NCBI GenBank assembly: GCA_900635465.1
Contig: LR134135.1
Coordinates: forward strand, 2,046,001-2,110,000
Direction: 5' to 3'
DNA length: 64,000 nucleotides
DNA from: Lelliottia amnigena
Lineage (GTDB): Bacteria > Pseudomonadota > Gammaproteobacteria > Enterobacterales > Enterobacteriaceae
In this document: positions 38,424 to 48,583 of the stretch, in pieces
Position numbering within the stretch: position 1 is the stretch's first letter
Layout: the number at the start of each line of letters is the position of its first letter
Position numbers and translations under genes: made by a program
Notes under the pieces: model-generated
Told to the model about the DNA's origin: nothing
Databases searched by the model: none
The model's input: the letters and a program-made list of their open reading frames with translations, nothing else

Positions 38424-38858
38424 TTACGGCAGGATTTTCTTGAGCAAATGTTCAAGCGTCAGCACTTCATCCGCCGTTAAGTTTTTTGTTAGTTCCTGAT
38501 GCAGTGTTTGTCCTACTAGCTCATGACATTTTTCGCACACGGCCGCGCCTTCGCAGGTGAGTTGCACCAGCACGCCGCGCTTGTCATTTGGGTTCGGTCG
38601 CCTTTCAATCCATCCCTTGCAGACGAGACGATCGAGCATGCGCGTCAGCGCACCCAGATCGACCGAGAGCACTTTTTTCAGCTCAACAGGCGTGATACAC
38701 ACCTCGCAGCGAATGGAGCACAACACTTTGAATTGTGTCGCGGTGATATCCATCGGAGACAGATAGTCGTTGAGCAGGCGATCTTTTTTCTGGTTAACCA
38801 TATGAATAAGACGGCCCAGTGGAATAATTTCGTTGAAGAGATCACTGGTGCTTTTCAC
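38424..38858 (-). CDS. marR: Multiple antibiotic resistance repressor MarR
   Basis: A 144-aa winged-helix repressor that binds marO and is released by salicylate-like phenolics or copper-driven oxidation. It begins with a GTG codon (VKSTSDLFNEIIPLGRLIHMVNQKKDR), as in E. coli, although the frame is open further upstream through the operator. The DNA-binding part SVDLGALTRMLDRLVCKGWIERRPNPNDKRG and the redox cysteine equivalent (AAVCEKC) are present. It is the first gene of marRAB. Confidence 0.96.
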   Translation of the reverse strand: MKSTSDLFNEIIPLGRLIHMVNQKKDRLLNDYLSPMDITATQFKVLCSIRCEVCITPVELKKVLSVDLGALTRMLDRLVCKGWIERRPNPNDKRGVLVQLTCEGAAVCEKCHELVGQTLHQELTKNLTADEVLTLEHLLKKILP

Positions 38859-38862
38859 AATG

Positions 38863-38957
38863 GTTGCCCTGGCAAGTAGTTTAATCACGGCAGATATTAT
38901 TGCTCAGGCAAGTATAAGTCAACCGAATGTATCCGCCGATGCCACATTTTGCTAAAA
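38863..38957 (-). promoter_or_regulatory. marO: marRAB promoter, two MarR sites and the marbox
   Basis: On the minus strand the -35 TTGACT (38922-38917) and -10 TAATAT (38899-38894) are 17 bases apart. MarR site I, ACTTGCCTGAGCAAT (38913-38899), lies between them. Site II, ACTTGCCAGGGCAAC (38877-38863), lies just before the GTG. Upstream, GATGCCACATTTTGCTAAAA (38938-38957) matches the MarA/SoxS/Rob marbox of E. coli. Confidence 0.92.
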
Positions 38958-39113
38958 CGTTTCATGAACTTTTTTCGGGGCGTTTTAAATCATAAACATA
39001 CCGACCGGCTGTGATTGCGCAGTGGAAAACACTGCTTACGTTGTGCTCGTGGCTCAACGGGAATTTTCACCGTATAATGGGATGTTAATTATGGATAAGG
39101 ATAACGACGCGAA

Positions 39114-39779
39114 ATGGTGGAATTAATTCAGGCAATAGGTCTTGGGCTGGTGGTGTTGTTGCCGCTGGCGAACCCGTTAACGACCGTCGCGCTGTTTTTA
39201 GGTCTTGCGGGTAACATGAACAGTGCCGAACGTAATCATCAGGCGCTGATGGCCTCGGTGTACGTTTTTATCATCATGATGGTGGCTTATTACGCCGGAC
39301 AGCTGGTGATGAATACGTTTGGCATTTCGATTCCTGGGCTGCGAATTGCGGGGGGGCTTATCGTCGCGTTTATCGGTTTCCGGATGCTTTTCCCGCCTCA
39401 TAAACCGCATGAATCACCTGAAGCCAAAAGCAAGTCGGAACAGTTGGAAGATGAGCCTTCGGCCAATATCGCGTTTGTGCCTTTAGCGATGCCCAGCACG
39501 GCAGGGCCGGGAACGATAGCGATGATCATCAGCTCCGCCTCAACGGTGCGTGATGGCTCGACGTTCTCCGAGTGGGTAGTAATGGTTGCACCGCCGCTCA
39601 TTTTCGCGCTGATTGGCGTCATTCTGTGGGGCAGTTTACGCAGCTCAGGCGCGATCATGCGCTGGGTTGGCAAAGGGGGCATCGAAGCGATTTCGCGTTT
39701 GATGGGCTTCCTGCTGGTCTGCATGGGTGTGCAGTTTATTATTAACGGCGTGCTGGAAATTATTAAAAACTACCATTAA
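39114..39779 (+). CDS. marC: MarC family inner-membrane protein
   Basis: A 221-aa protein of the UPF0056/MarC family with six helices. It is colinear with E. coli MarC ([59 protein letters not shown]). Despite the name, it has no proven role in antibiotic resistance. It is divergent from marRAB across marO. The ATG at 39114 follows a weak AAGGATAACGAC site. A bidirectional terminator separates it from sotB. Confidence 0.95.
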   Translation: MVELIQAIGLGLVVLLPLANPLTTVALFLGLAGNMNSAERNHQALMASVYVFIIMMVAYYAGQLVMNTFGISIPGLRIAGGLIVAFIGFRMLFPPHKPHESPEAKSKSEQLEDEPSANIAFVPLAMPSTAGPGTIAMIISSASTVRDGSTFSEWVVMVAPPLIFALIGVILWGSLRSSGAIMRWVGKGGIEAISRLMGFLLVCMGVQFIINGVLEIIKNYH

Positions 39780-39780
39780 T

Positions 39781-39810
39781 AAAAAAGGTGGCCTCAGCCA
39801 CCTCTTTTTT
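39781..39810. terminator. Bidirectional terminator between marC and sotB
   Basis: The stem AGGTGGC/GCCACCT with a CTCA loop has A6 before and T6 after. Its right side reaches the sotB stop codon. Confidence 0.9.
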
Positions 39811-41005
39811 ATCCGTGATGCGGCTGCTCTTCGAGCGCCACTGGCCATTTGCGGAATATCAGAATCGACCAGATAAACGCCGCCAGGGCAGGAATGGCAC
39901 CCAAATATCCAATCGCCGACATCGACAGGTGAAGGCTGATTTGATTTCCGACGAGCGCGCCTGCGCCGATACCAATATTGAATATCCCCGAAAAGAGTGA
40001 CATCGCCACATCCGTTGCATCAGGTGCCAGCGCCAGCACTTTGACCTGCATACCCAGGCCGATAATCATGATCGCCACGCCCCAGAAAATGCTCAGGATG
40101 GCCAGATGGCTTTCGCTTTGCGCGGCGGGCATCAACAGCAACAGGCACGCCAGCAGCAGGCCAATGGCGCTGCTGACCAGCAGAGAAGCGTGTTTATTCC
40201 CGAGTTTCCCGAACAGCACGCTGCCGATAATCCCCGCGCCGCCCAGAATCAACAGCAATACCGTGGCGACGTTAGCGCTAAAGCCTGCCACCACCTGCAC
40301 AAAGGGTTCGATGTAGCTGTAGGCCGTGTAATGGGCGGTCACGACTACCACGGTCAGCAGATAAATGCTCATCAGCGCCGGGCGACGGAACAGCAGCGGC
40401 AGACTTTTCAACGAGCCAGAATGTTCACTCGGCAGTTTTGGCAGCAGCTTGATCAAACACAGCAGGGTGATCAGCGCGCCCAGGCCGATCGCGAAGAACG
40501 TGGTGCGCCAGCCAAAATATTGCCCGACGATTCGACCCAACGGCAGACCCAACACCATCGCCAGCGCCGTACCGGTCGCCAGCAGACTGAGCGCCTGTGC
40601 ACGTTTACCGGCAGGCGCCAGACGTATGGCGAGCGAGGCGGTAATCGACCAGAAAATCGCGTGCGCAAAGGCAATGCCAATGCGGCTTATCACCAGCACG
40701 GTAAAGTTCCACGCCAGGAAGGAAAGCACGTGGCTGGCGATAAACAACATAAACAGCCCGATCAGCAGTTTGCGGCGTTCCATCTGGCTGGTCAGCAGCA
40801 TAAAGGGCAATGACATCAGCGCCACGACCCACGCGTAAATCGTCAGCATGATGCCAACCTGCGCCGTTTCCATCTGGAAACTGTGGGCAATGTCAGACAG
40901 CAGGCCAACCGGGACAAATTCAGTGGTATTAAAAATAAAGGCGGCAATGGCCAGCGTGACCACACGTAGCCACGCGACCTTGCGGGAAACCGTGTTTGTT
41001 GTCAT
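39809..41005 (-). CDS. sotB: Sugar efflux transporter SotB
   Basis: A major facilitator exporter for arabinose, IPTG and related sugars (YdeA); 398 aa, twelve helices. The N-terminus [36 protein letters not shown] is essentially that of E. coli, which fixes the start at 41005. Other conserved parts are [17 protein letters not shown] and [30 protein letters not shown]. It sits next to marC as in E. coli. Beyond it, E. coli continues to ptrR/sad; here three accessory genes intervene. Confidence 0.94.
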   Translation of the reverse strand: MTTNTVSRKVAWLRVVTLAIAAFIFNTTEFVPVGLLSDIAHSFQMETAQVGIMLTIYAWVVALMSLPFMLLTSQMERRKLLIGLFMLFIASHVLSFLAWNFTVLVISRIGIAFAHAIFWSITASLAIRLAPAGKRAQALSLLATGTALAMVLGLPLGRIVGQYFGWRTTFFAIGLGALITLLCLIKLLPKLPSEHSGSLKSLPLLFRRPALMSIYLLTVVVVTAHYTAYSYIEPFVQVVAGFSANVATVLLLILGGAGIIGSVLFGKLGNKHASLLVSSAIGLLLACLLLLMPAAQSESHLAILSIFWGVAIMIIGLGMQVKVLALAPDATDVAMSLFSGIFNIGIGAGALVGNQISLHLSMSAIGYLGAIPALAAFIWSILIFRKWPVALEEQPHHG

Positions 41006-41180
41006 AGGAATAAAACGCATTCGTTGCAGATAAGAAGAGAGGGCGATCTTAAAGCGTAAACTGGCTAAAAGACAACCATTATGTGACGCAGATCTCAAAA
41101 TTTACGTTATCGAAAAGGTAGCGCAGATCGTTGTTTTCACAGAAGATGAGGACAACACAACAAGAACAGGCGGTAAGACA

Positions 41181-41990
41181 ATGCAGGAAATTGAATTTTA
41201 TCTGGTTGATGCATTCAGCGATAAATCCTTTGGCGGCAATGCGGCAGCGGTCTGTCCGCTTGAAGAGTGGCTGCCTGACGAGACGCTGCTGAAGATGGCG
41301 CAGCAGCACAACCAGTCAGAAACTGCGTTTTTTGTTCGCACCGACGAGGGCTTTGCGCTGCGCTGGTTCACCACGCAGTATGAAATTAACCTGTGCGGAC
41401 ATGCCACGCTGGCGGCGGCGCATGTGATTTTTGAGTATCTCGATTATCCGCAGACCGAAATCGTCTTTTCAACGCGTTTTGTCGGCAATCTCACCGTTAA
41501 GCGCAACGGCGACTGGCTGACGCTGAATTTCCCGGCGTGGGAAAGCGAGACGGTGGAGAATCCGCCCGCACTGCTCTTCAGCGCGCTCGGTATTTCCAGC
41601 GCAAAAGAGGTCCGCGCGGGTCGCGATTACATGGTCGTGCTGGAGAACCAACAGCAGGTAGAGTCTTTAACGCCCGATATCGCGGCGATGCTCCCGCTGG
41701 AGAAAATGGTCTGCGTGACAGCACCCGGCGATGAGTATGATTTTGTCAGCCGCTTTTTCTGTCCGGGAGAAGGCGTGCCGGAAGATCCCGTCACCGGGTC
41801 AACGCACAGCATGCTGATCCCCTACTGGAGTGCGAAACTGGGCAAAACGCAGATGCGCGCACGCCAGGTCTCTGCTCGTGGCGGGGATCTGCGCTGTGAA
41901 TTACAGGGTGACCGCGTGCTGATTGCCGGTCAGGCCACGCTGTATATGAAAGGCAAAATCTTCCTGCGTCAGGCGTCCGTTCTAGGGTAA
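41181..41990 (+). CDS. PhzF-family isomerase/epimerase
   Basis: A 269-aa protein of the PhzF/diaminopimelate-epimerase fold. The catalytic glutamate is Glu47 in HNQSETAFF. Other family runs are VDAFSDKSFGGNAAAVCPL, RWFTTQYEINLCGHATLAAAH and GVPEDPVTGSTHSML. It is not part of a phenazine cluster, so it is one of the many stand-alone PhzF homologues of unknown substrate. Its stop overlaps the convergent LDH gene by 9 bases. It is divergent from sotB. Confidence 0.9.
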   Translation: MQEIEFYLVDAFSDKSFGGNAAAVCPLEEWLPDETLLKMAQQHNQSETAFFVRTDEGFALRWFTTQYEINLCGHATLAAAHVIFEYLDYPQTEIVFSTRFVGNLTVKRNGDWLTLNFPAWESETVENPPALLFSALGISSAKEVRAGRDYMVVLENQQQVESLTPDIAAMLPLEKMVCVTAPGDEYDFVSRFFCPGEGVPEDPVTGSTHSMLIPYWSAKLGKTQMRARQVSARGGDLRCELQGDRVLIAGQATLYMKGKIFLRQASVLG

Positions 41991-42926
41991 TCGGGCGATA
42001 TTGGCCTTAATTACCTCGGCAGAGTGGCGGAATTTGACCTGTTCATCTTCCGCCAGTTGCAGCTCAATAATTTGCTGGACGCCGCTTTGCGCCAGCACGG
42101 CGGGCACCCCAATCGCCAGCCCCTCCATTCCATATTCCCCCTCCAGCACGCAGGAAATCGCCAGCGCGCGGTGACTGCCGGTGAAAATATTGCGGCAAAT
42201 CTCAGCAATCGTTCCGGCAATGCCGTATTCGGTGCAGCCTTTGCGGTTATAGATGTCGAAGCCCTGACGGCGAACATTCTCTGCGAGCTGCTGACGATCA
42301 AGCGTTTCACCGGTGTGGCGCTGATAGACTTCGCCGATCGGCGAGCCGTAAACCGAGGAGTGCGACCAAACCGGGAACTGGGTGTCGCCGTGCTCGCCGA
42401 GAATAAAAGCGTCGATGCTTTGCGCACCAATATCCAGTGCCTGCGCGAGTGTACGACGTAATCGCGTTGTATCCAGCCAAACGCCCGTGCCGATCACCTG
42501 GCTGCGCGGCAGACCTGACAGTGTCCACACCTGCCAGGTGATGATGTCGCAGGGATTGGTGGCGATCAGAAAGATGCCGTTAAAGCCGTTTTCCATCATC
42601 TGCGGGACCAGGCCTTTTACAATCCGCGCAGTGTTAGTCAGCTCATCAAGACGGGTTTGCCCGGGCTTGAGCGCACCGCCCGACACGGTGATTACGGCGA
42701 TATCCACATCCGCGCAGTCGCGCGCGTCGCGCGTCGAAATGCTCATCATGCCCGGCATATACGCGGCGGCATCCGCCAGATCCTGTGCGTGCCCTTCGGC
42801 GCGATCCCGGTTGAGGTCCACCAGAATGAGTTCTTCACAGATATTCTGATTGAGCAGGGCATAGGCGGCAGACGCACCCACATTGCCTGCTCCAATGATC
42901 ATCACTTTACGGGCTTTGGTATTCAT
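41982..42926 (-). CDS. L-lactate dehydrogenase (NAD-dependent)
   Basis: A 314-aa member of the LDH/MDH family. It has the NAD-binding IGAGNVGASAA (residues 11-21), active-site loop KPGQTRLDEL with Gln90 at the specificity position (Arg in malate dehydrogenases), and catalytic His179 in LGEHGDTQFP. This favours lactate or a branched 2-hydroxyacid over malate. The start at 42926 gives MNTKARKVMIIGAG; earlier in-frame codons lack similarity. E. coli K-12 has no enzyme of this type, so this marks an Enterobacter/Klebsiella-like genome. Confidence 0.88.
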   Translation of the reverse strand: MNTKARKVMIIGAGNVGASAAYALLNQNICEELILVDLNRDRAEGHAQDLADAAAYMPGMMSISTRDARDCADVDIAVITVSGGALKPGQTRLDELTNTARIVKGLVPQMMENGFNGIFLIATNPCDIITWQVWTLSGLPRSQVIGTGVWLDTTRLRRTLAQALDIGAQSIDAFILGEHGDTQFPVWSHSSVYGSPIGEVYQRHTGETLDRQQLAENVRRQGFDIYNRKGCTEYGIAGTIAEICRNIFTGSHRALAISCVLEGEYGMEGLAIGVPAVLAQSGVQQIIELQLAEDEQVKFRHSAEVIKANIARLP

Positions 42927-43077
42927 GTGTTGTCCATTCAGTTTCACGGCGGCTATAACAAAATTACTGCTGTCTCCCGCGTTCGTGCAACTGATGAACG
43001 TCATCATAAGTTAATACTATGAAGCGCTTATAAAGGCGGGGCGCTATCCTGGAATAAAAACAACAAAGGAGCCTGCC

Positions 43078-43560
43078 ATGTATTCCATTACCTCTGAATC
43101 TGCCGCCCATCCGGACATTGTCTCGCTCATCGCCGCGCTTGATGCGTATCAGAGCGAACTCTATCCCGCTGAAAGTAACCATCTGCTCGATCTGACTCAA
43201 CTCTCGACGGACAGCCTGATCATGATGGTGATCCGCGATCGCCAGCTTAAGGCGGTGGGATGCGGCGCTATCGTCCTGAACGGCGACGGCACCGGAGAGA
43301 TGAAGCGCGTCTATATCGATCCCACCCATCGCGGACAACAGTTAGGTGAAAAACTGCTGGCCGCGCTGGAAGACGAAGCGCTATCTCGCGGATGCCATAC
43401 GCTACGCCTGGAAACCGGCATCAAGCAGCACGCCGCAGTGCGACTGTATGAAAACCACGGGTATGGTTTGCGCGAGGCGTTTGCCCCTTACGTTGCTGAC
43501 CCGCTTAGCCTGTTTATGGAGAAGGCGCTGGTGGCTGACGTTCGTTTAGCAGTGCTATAA
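43078..43560 (+). CDS. GNAT-family N-acetyltransferase
   Basis: A 160-aa acetyltransferase of the GNAT fold. The acetyl-CoA loop [15 protein letters not shown] lies at residues ~87-101, preceded by the beta4 strand [10 protein letters not shown]. The late strand [15 protein letters not shown] is typical of small-molecule acetylators. The substrate is unknown. AAAGGAGCCTGCC precedes the start. The last 47 bases overlap the convergent ptrR gene, an unusually long overlap for this window. Confidence 0.87.
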   Translation: MYSITSESAAHPDIVSLIAALDAYQSELYPAESNHLLDLTQLSTDSLIMMVIRDRQLKAVGCGAIVLNGDGTGEMKRVYIDPTHRGQQLGEKLLAALEDEALSRGCHTLRLETGIKQHAAVRLYENHGYGLREAFAPYVADPLSLFMEKALVADVRLAVL

Positions 43561-44392
43561 ACGCCTCAAGCGGGCGCGTCATCGCCCCGCGTCGCCACAC
43601 CAGCCAGGTCGTCAGCCAGCGCCAGTTTTCCGCCAGCGGCCAGGCCTCAACCTGATGATGCCCTGGCATGCTTTGCAGCATCGAGCGGGGCATCAGCGCA
43701 ATACCCGCTCCGGCAATGACGCAGGCGAGCATCCCGTGATAAGACTCCATCTCATGAATCCGGCCAGGCATTGCCCGGTCGGCATGAAACCAGCTTTCCA
43801 GATGACGTCGATATGAGCAGTTGGCGCGAAAGGCATACACATCACAGCCGCTCACCTGCGTGGCGCACGATACCTCTGCGTGTCCGGCAGCGGCCACCAG
43901 CATCATCTCTTCCTGATACACCGGCATTCCGTCAAGTTCCGGGTGGGACAGCGGGCCATCGACAAACGCGGCGCTTAATGTACCTTCCAGCACACCATCG
44001 ATCATCGTGCCGGACGGGCCGGTTGACAGGGCAAACTGGATACGCGGATAGCGCTGATTGAACTGCGCCAGCGATTCAGGAATGCGCACAGCTGCGGTGC
44101 TCTCCAGCGAGCCCAGCGAAAACAAACCCTGCGGCTCATCACCGGAAACGACCATCCGTGCTTCATCCACCAGCGCCAGAATCTGTTTGCTGTAACGCAG
44201 AAAATTATGTCCGGCCGGAGAGAGCCGCAGGCGTTGATTCTCGCGGATAAACAGCTCAACGCCCAGGTCGGCCTCGAGCTGACGAATACGCGTCGTCAGA
44301 TTTGACGGTACGCGATGCACCTTTTGCGCGGCCTGGGTGATGCTCCCGGTTTGGGCCACGGCGTTAAACATTTCAAGCTGAGTTAAATCCAT
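43514..44392 (-). CDS. ptrR: LysR-family regulator PtrR (YneJ)
   Basis: A 292-aa LysR regulator, very close to E. coli PtrR, which controls sad and glutamate/putrescine-related genes. The N-terminal HTH is [22 protein letters not shown]...[13 protein letters not shown], and the effector domain has [19 protein letters not shown] and [21 protein letters not shown]. It is divergent from sad with a 99-bp gap containing the likely operator. The C-terminus is slightly longer than in E. coli and overlaps the acetyltransferase gene. Confidence 0.93.
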   Translation of the reverse strand: MDLTQLEMFNAVAQTGSITQAAQKVHRVPSNLTTRIRQLEADLGVELFIRENQRLRLSPAGHNFLRYSKQILALVDEARMVVSGDEPQGLFSLGSLESTAAVRIPESLAQFNQRYPRIQFALSTGPSGTMIDGVLEGTLSAAFVDGPLSHPELDGMPVYQEEMMLVAAAGHAEVSCATQVSGCDVYAFRANCSYRRHLESWFHADRAMPGRIHEMESYHGMLACVIAGAGIALMPRSMLQSMPGHHQVEAWPLAENWRWLTTWLVWRRGAMTRPLEAFIALLNERQPPAPSP

Positions 44393-44491
44393 GCCGTTCT
44401 CGATTCGTGAATAAGTGGGTTAATATTATTCAGTTTTAAGAAATAGCAGAGTCGACCACAATGAATCAACTTTTATTCCGTGGAGATCCTC

Positions 44492-45880
44492 ATGACGTAT
44501 TCATCTGCAACTCACGCCGTGTCTGTTAACCCGGCGAATGGTGAAACCCTGGCGGCATACCCGTGGGCGACGCAACACGACGTTGATCGGGCAATCGCAC
44601 TCGCTGACGCAGGCTTTCGCCAGTGGCGCCAGGAAAGCGTGGCTCATCGCGCGCAAAAGCTGCGCGACCTTGGCGAAGCAATACGGGCGCGCGCTGAAGA
44701 GATGGCGCAAATGATGTCCCGCGAAATGGGCAAGCCGATTGTGCAGGCGCGGGCCGAAGTGACCAAAACCGCCGCGCTTTGCGACTGGTACGCCCAGCAC
44801 GGTCCGGCGATGCTGAATGCTGAACCTACGCTTGTCGAAAATCAAAAAGCGGTCATTGCCTATCGACCGCTCGGCGCGATTCTGGCGGTGATGCCGTGGA
44901 ATTTCCCGCTGTGGCAGGTGCTGCGCGGCGCGGTGCCTATTCTGCTGGCGGGTAACAGCTACCTGCTCAAGCATGCGCCCAATGTACTTGGATCGGCCGA
45001 TCTGATCGGTCAGATTTTCATTGACGCCGGTTTCCCAAAAGGTGTGTTCGGTTGGGTCAATGCCACCAATGACGGCGTAAGCCTGGCGATTAACGACAAA
45101 CGCATTGCTGCAGTTACCGTAACCGGTAGCGTGCGTGCAGGCGCGGCGATTGGCGCACAGGCTGCGGCGGCGTTGAAAAAATGCGTGCTGGAGCTAGGCG
45201 GTTCCGATCCGTTTATCGTACTGAATGATGCCGATTTGGATCTGGCGGTGAAAGCCGCGGTAACGGGGCGCTACCAGAATACCGGACAGGTTTGCGCAGC
45301 GGCCAAACGGTTTATCATTGAAGAGGGCATTGCCGCGCAGTTTACGGAACGCTTTGTTGCGGCGGCAGCGGCGCTGAAAATGGGTGCACCGGACATAGAA
45401 GATCACTATTTAGGACCGATGGCGCGTGCCGATCTGCGTGATGAATTGCACCAGCAAGTTCTGGCTACGCTTGATGAAGGGGCAACCCTGCTACTGGGTG
45501 GCGAGAAAATCGCAGGTGCAGGCAACTACTATGCCACGACGGTGCTGGGAAATGTCACGCCAGACATGACCGCATTCCGCCAGGAACTGTTTGGCCCGGT
45601 GGCGACCATCACCGTTGCAAAGGATGCTGAACATGCGCTGACGCTGGCAAATGACAGCGACTTTGGCCTGTCGGCGACGGTCTTTACCGCCGATGAGCAA
45701 CGCGCTGCGTCATTTGCCCGTGATCTTGAGTGCGGCGGCGTGTTTATTAATGGCTTTAGCGCCAGCGATCCGCGCGTCGCGTTTGGCGGTGTGAAGAAAA
45801 GCGGTTTTGGCCGCGAACTGTCCCACTTCGGCCTGCATGAGTTCTGTAATATCCAGACAGTGTGGAAAGATCGCGTGTAA
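44492..45880 (+). CDS. sad: Succinate-semialdehyde dehydrogenase Sad
   Basis: An NAD-preferring aldehyde dehydrogenase of 462 aa, the same length as E. coli Sad (YneI). It oxidises succinic semialdehyde from GABA, putrescine or arginine breakdown. Catalytic Glu234 in LELGGSDP and Cys268 in NTGQVCAAAKR are present, with the cofactor contacts MPWNFPLW. The ATG at 44492 has GGAG at good spacing; an upstream in-frame GTG at 44480 is part of that ribosome site. It is divergent from ptrR and followed by a perfect hairpin. Confidence 0.95.
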   Translation: MTYSSATHAVSVNPANGETLAAYPWATQHDVDRAIALADAGFRQWRQESVAHRAQKLRDLGEAIRARAEEMAQMMSREMGKPIVQARAEVTKTAALCDWYAQHGPAMLNAEPTLVENQKAVIAYRPLGAILAVMPWNFPLWQVLRGAVPILLAGNSYLLKHAPNVLGSADLIGQIFIDAGFPKGVFGWVNATNDGVSLAINDKRIAAVTVTGSVRAGAAIGAQAAAALKKCVLELGGSDPFIVLNDADLDLAVKAAVTGRYQNTGQVCAAAKRFIIEEGIAAQFTERFVAAAAALKMGAPDIEDHYLGPMARADLRDELHQQVLATLDEGATLLLGGEKIAGAGNYYATTVLGNVTPDMTAFRQELFGPVATITVAKDAEHALTLANDSDFGLSATVFTADEQRAASFARDLECGGVFINGFSASDPRVAFGGVKKSGFGRELSHFGLHEFCNIQTVWKDRV

Positions 45881-45900
45881 CGCCTTTTCGTCACCGTCAT

Positions 45901-45925
45901 AAAGGCCTTCATCATGAAGGCCTTT
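45901..45925 (+). terminator. Probable terminator of sad
   Basis: A nearly 12-bp perfect inverted repeat AAAGGCCTTCAT/ATGAAGGCCTTT lies 20 bases after the stop and is followed by GTCATTTTTG. The T tract is a little displaced. Confidence 0.7.
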
Positions 45926-46003
45926 GTCATTTTTGTGTCATGGTTCTGTCATTTACGTTTCGTAGACTCGCACGCGTCTAACGTATTGTTACAGAAGAAT
46001 ATT

Positions 46004-47593
46004 ATGAACCTAACGCAAATTTTCCGCCAGAGTACGAAGCGCAGGATACCGCGTCAGTTTGGTCTGCTGGCAGGCATCTTTTGTATTATCGGACTCTTTT
46101 CCGCACTGCAACTCTCCTCGTCGATACTGCTGACGGCCTCACTGCGCGACGCACAGCGTAATGAACAACAGAATCAGCTGACGCAACAGCAGCAGAGCAA
46201 ACTGGATCTGGCGCGCGTTTCGCTATTAGCAGCAAGCGATCTGCTTAATCGCTCTGGTGTCTATTTCATGCAGGATAAAGAGACCGGCTCTGACGGGAGC
46301 TGGCACAGCCTGATGGATGAAGCCCAGAAAGCCCTTAGCGCCTCACAGCAGGCCTGGAATGCCTGGCTGGCGCTCAATCCGCCAAAAGACGAGGCGCTGG
46401 TTAACAGCTATCAACTCTTCTTTGGGGCCATCAACGAGCAGGCGGAAGGGCTGGTGAAAACCAACTCGATTGACAGTTTTTTTGCCGTGCCGGCTCAGGC
46501 CTTCCAGACCGATTTTAACGATAACTTCGCCCGCTATCAGCTCGCCAGCGAGGCGCGCGCAGGCGTGGGCCGACAGTCGTTAATGGACCGGTTATCAAAC
46601 CTCCAGTCGCTGTTCCTGCTCGCCCCCGTGGTGTTGCTTATGATTGCGATCCTGGTGTGGTTTGGGATGTCGCGCTGGGTCATTACCCCGCTGCGTAAGC
46701 TTATTGCGCATATCGACAGGCTGGCCGCAGGCGATCTGTCGGGAATGCCTCCGGGCGTAAAATGCTTTAACCGTGAGATAGGGCAGCTTAACGCCAGTAT
46801 CACCACCATGCAAAATGGCTTACAGCAGCTGGTGACGGAAGTCAGCGACGCAACGCTGTCGATGGTCGAGAATATTGGCTCGCTGGCCGACGGGAATCAG
46901 AAGCTGTATCAGCAGTCTGCGCGCCAGGCGCAAGAGCTTAATGACGTCACCGCGCACATCGCCGCGCTGGAAACGCACGTTGAGGGCAATTCCGGCTACG
47001 CGAAGCTGGCGAGCAGCCGCGCGAACGAAGCGCGACAGACGGCAGCGGGTGGGGATGTGATGATGTCTACGGTGAATGCGTCAATGCAGGCGATTGTCGA
47101 ACGATCGTCGGAGATGCGTGGGATCGTCACCCTCATCGATAGCGTCGCGTTCCAGACCAACATCTTGGCACTTAATGCGGCGATCGAAGCCGCGCATGCG
47201 GGCAACGAAGGCCGTGGGTTTGCCGTGGTGGCGCGGGAAGTGGGACTGCTGGCAAGAAAGAGCAGCCATTCTACACAGACCATCCAGGCGCTGATCAATC
47301 ACTCGTTGCACGGCATCGAAGAGGGGTCAAAGGCGGTGGTTAGACTCGAAAACAATCTGCAGCAGGTCACCGGGCTGGTCGCCAATTTAAGCAGTTTGCT
47401 GGAGGATATTTCGGCGGCGACGCTGAGTCAGGGGGAGAGCATCCATCAGATGACGCGTCAGCTTCAGGCGCTCAACCAGGTTTCTCGCCAGACCGACGCG
47501 CTGGTGACCACCGCGTCAGAATCCTCGCGTCGATTGCACGATGAATCTTATCTGCTGATGCAGGCCGTTTCGCGCTTTCGTCTTCCAGCCTGA
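46004..47593 (+). CDS. Methyl-accepting chemotaxis protein
   Basis: A chemoreceptor of 529 aa. TM1 is residues ~19-43, followed by a periplasmic helical ligand domain (~44-200), TM2 (~201-222), HAMP (~223-275, SRWVITPLRKLIAHIDRLAAGDL) and a signalling hairpin. The tip VAFQTNILALNAAIEAAHAGNEGRGFAVVA (380-410) binds CheA/CheW. The usual tip arginine (EAARAG) is His398 here, and the later EVRxLA is EVGLLA. No CheR-tethering pentapeptide ends the chain (it stops FRLPA). It lies between sad and glsB, where E. coli has no such gene. The ligand is unknown. Confidence 0.9.
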   Translation: MNLTQIFRQSTKRRIPRQFGLLAGIFCIIGLFSALQLSSSILLTASLRDAQRNEQQNQLTQQQQSKLDLARVSLLAASDLLNRSGVYFMQDKETGSDGSWHSLMDEAQKALSASQQAWNAWLALNPPKDEALVNSYQLFFGAINEQAEGLVKTNSIDSFFAVPAQAFQTDFNDNFARYQLASEARAGVGRQSLMDRLSNLQSLFLLAPVVLLMIAILVWFGMSRWVITPLRKLIAHIDRLAAGDLSGMPPGVKCFNREIGQLNASITTMQNGLQQLVTEVSDATLSMVENIGSLADGNQKLYQQSARQAQELNDVTAHIAALETHVEGNSGYAKLASSRANEARQTAAGGDVMMSTVNASMQAIVERSSEMRGIVTLIDSVAFQTNILALNAAIEAAHAGNEGRGFAVVAREVGLLARKSSHSTQTIQALINHSLHGIEEGSKAVVRLENNLQQVTGLVANLSSLLEDISAATLSQGESIHQMTRQLQALNQVSRQTDALVTTASESSRRLHDESYLLMQAVSRFRLPA

Positions 47594-47656
47594 CGCGCTA
47601 TATCCGCCTCTGATATACTCACAGGCCGATTTTGGCCTGTGGGCAAGGAGCAGACT

Positions 47657-48583
47657 GTGGCTGCGGTCATTGATAATGAGATGCTGGACGATATTCTGGC
47701 GCAAGTGCGTCCGTTACTGGGGCAGGGAAAGGTCGCCGATTATATTCCTGCGCTCGCCTCGGTGAGCGGAAACAAACTGGCGATTGCCATTTGTACCGTG
47801 GAAGGGCAGCTTTATCACGCCGGTGATGCCACCGAGCGCTTCTCCATTCAGTCCATCTCCAAAGTATTAAGCCTGGTCGCGGCGATGCGTCAGTACGAGG
47901 AAGATGAGATTTGGCAACGTGTCGGTAAGGATCCGTCTGGTCAGCCGTTTAACTCGTTACTGCAGCTGGAAATCGAACAGGGGAAACCCCGTAATCCGTT
48001 TATTAATGCCGGGGCGCTGGTGGTGTGCGATATGCTGCAAAGCCGTCTTAGCGCACCGCGCCAGCGCATGCTGGAAATTGTGCGCCAGCTGAGTGGCGTT
48101 TCCGATCTGAGCTACGACGCAAACGTTGCGCGCTCTGAATTTGAACATTCAGCGCGAAATGCTGCGATTGCCTGGCTGATGAAATCCTTCGGTAATTTTC
48201 ATAACGATGTCGCGACGGTGCTGCAAAACTATTTCCACTACTGCGCGCTGAAAATGAGCTGCGTGGAGCTGGCGCGCACGTTTCTGTTCCTGGCCGATCG
48301 GGGCTATTCTTCGCATCATGCGCAGGCGGTAGTGACGCCAATGCAGGCGCGGCAGGTGAATGCGCTTATGGCGACCAGCGGGATGTATCAGAATGCCGGT
48401 GAATTTGCGTGGCGCGTCGGGCTGCCTGCAAAATCGGGCGTCGGCGGCGGGGTCGTCGCGATTGTGCCGCATGAGATGGCGATTGCCGTCTGGAGCCCGG
48501 AACTGGATGATACCGGGAATTCCCTCGCGGGCGTCGCGGTACTCGAAAAGCTGACCCAGCGCCTGGGACGCTCCGTTTACTGA
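47657..48583 (+). CDS. glsB: Glutaminase GlsB
   Basis: A serine-type glutaminase that hydrolyses glutamine to glutamate and ammonia; 308 aa, the same as E. coli GlsB (YneH). The catalytic SxxK motif is Ser66-Lys69 in [24 protein letters not shown] and the Gly-rich [12 protein letters not shown] near the C-terminus are conserved. The start is GTG at 47657 with AAGGAG six bases upstream. The stop overlaps the yneG ATG (TGATG), so they are cotranscribed. Confidence 0.95.
   Translation: MAAVIDNEMLDDILAQVRPLLGQGKVADYIPALASVSGNKLAIAICTVEGQLYHAGDATERFSIQSISKVLSLVAAMRQYEEDEIWQRVGKDPSGQPFNSLLQLEIEQGKPRNPFINAGALVVCDMLQSRLSAPRQRMLEIVRQLSGVSDLSYDANVARSEFEHSARNAAIAWLMKSFGNFHNDVATVLQNYFHYCALKMSCVELARTFLFLADRGYSSHHAQAVVTPMQARQVNALMATSGMYQNAGEFAWRVGLPAKSGVGGGVVAIVPHEMAIAVWSPELDDTGNSLAGVAVLEKLTQRLGRSVY

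Noticed and set aside
40106..40838. Long open frames antisense to sotB
   Set aside because: Their low-complexity, Gln/Arg-rich translations are typical of the complement of a G+C-rich membrane-protein gene; sotB is clearly the real gene.
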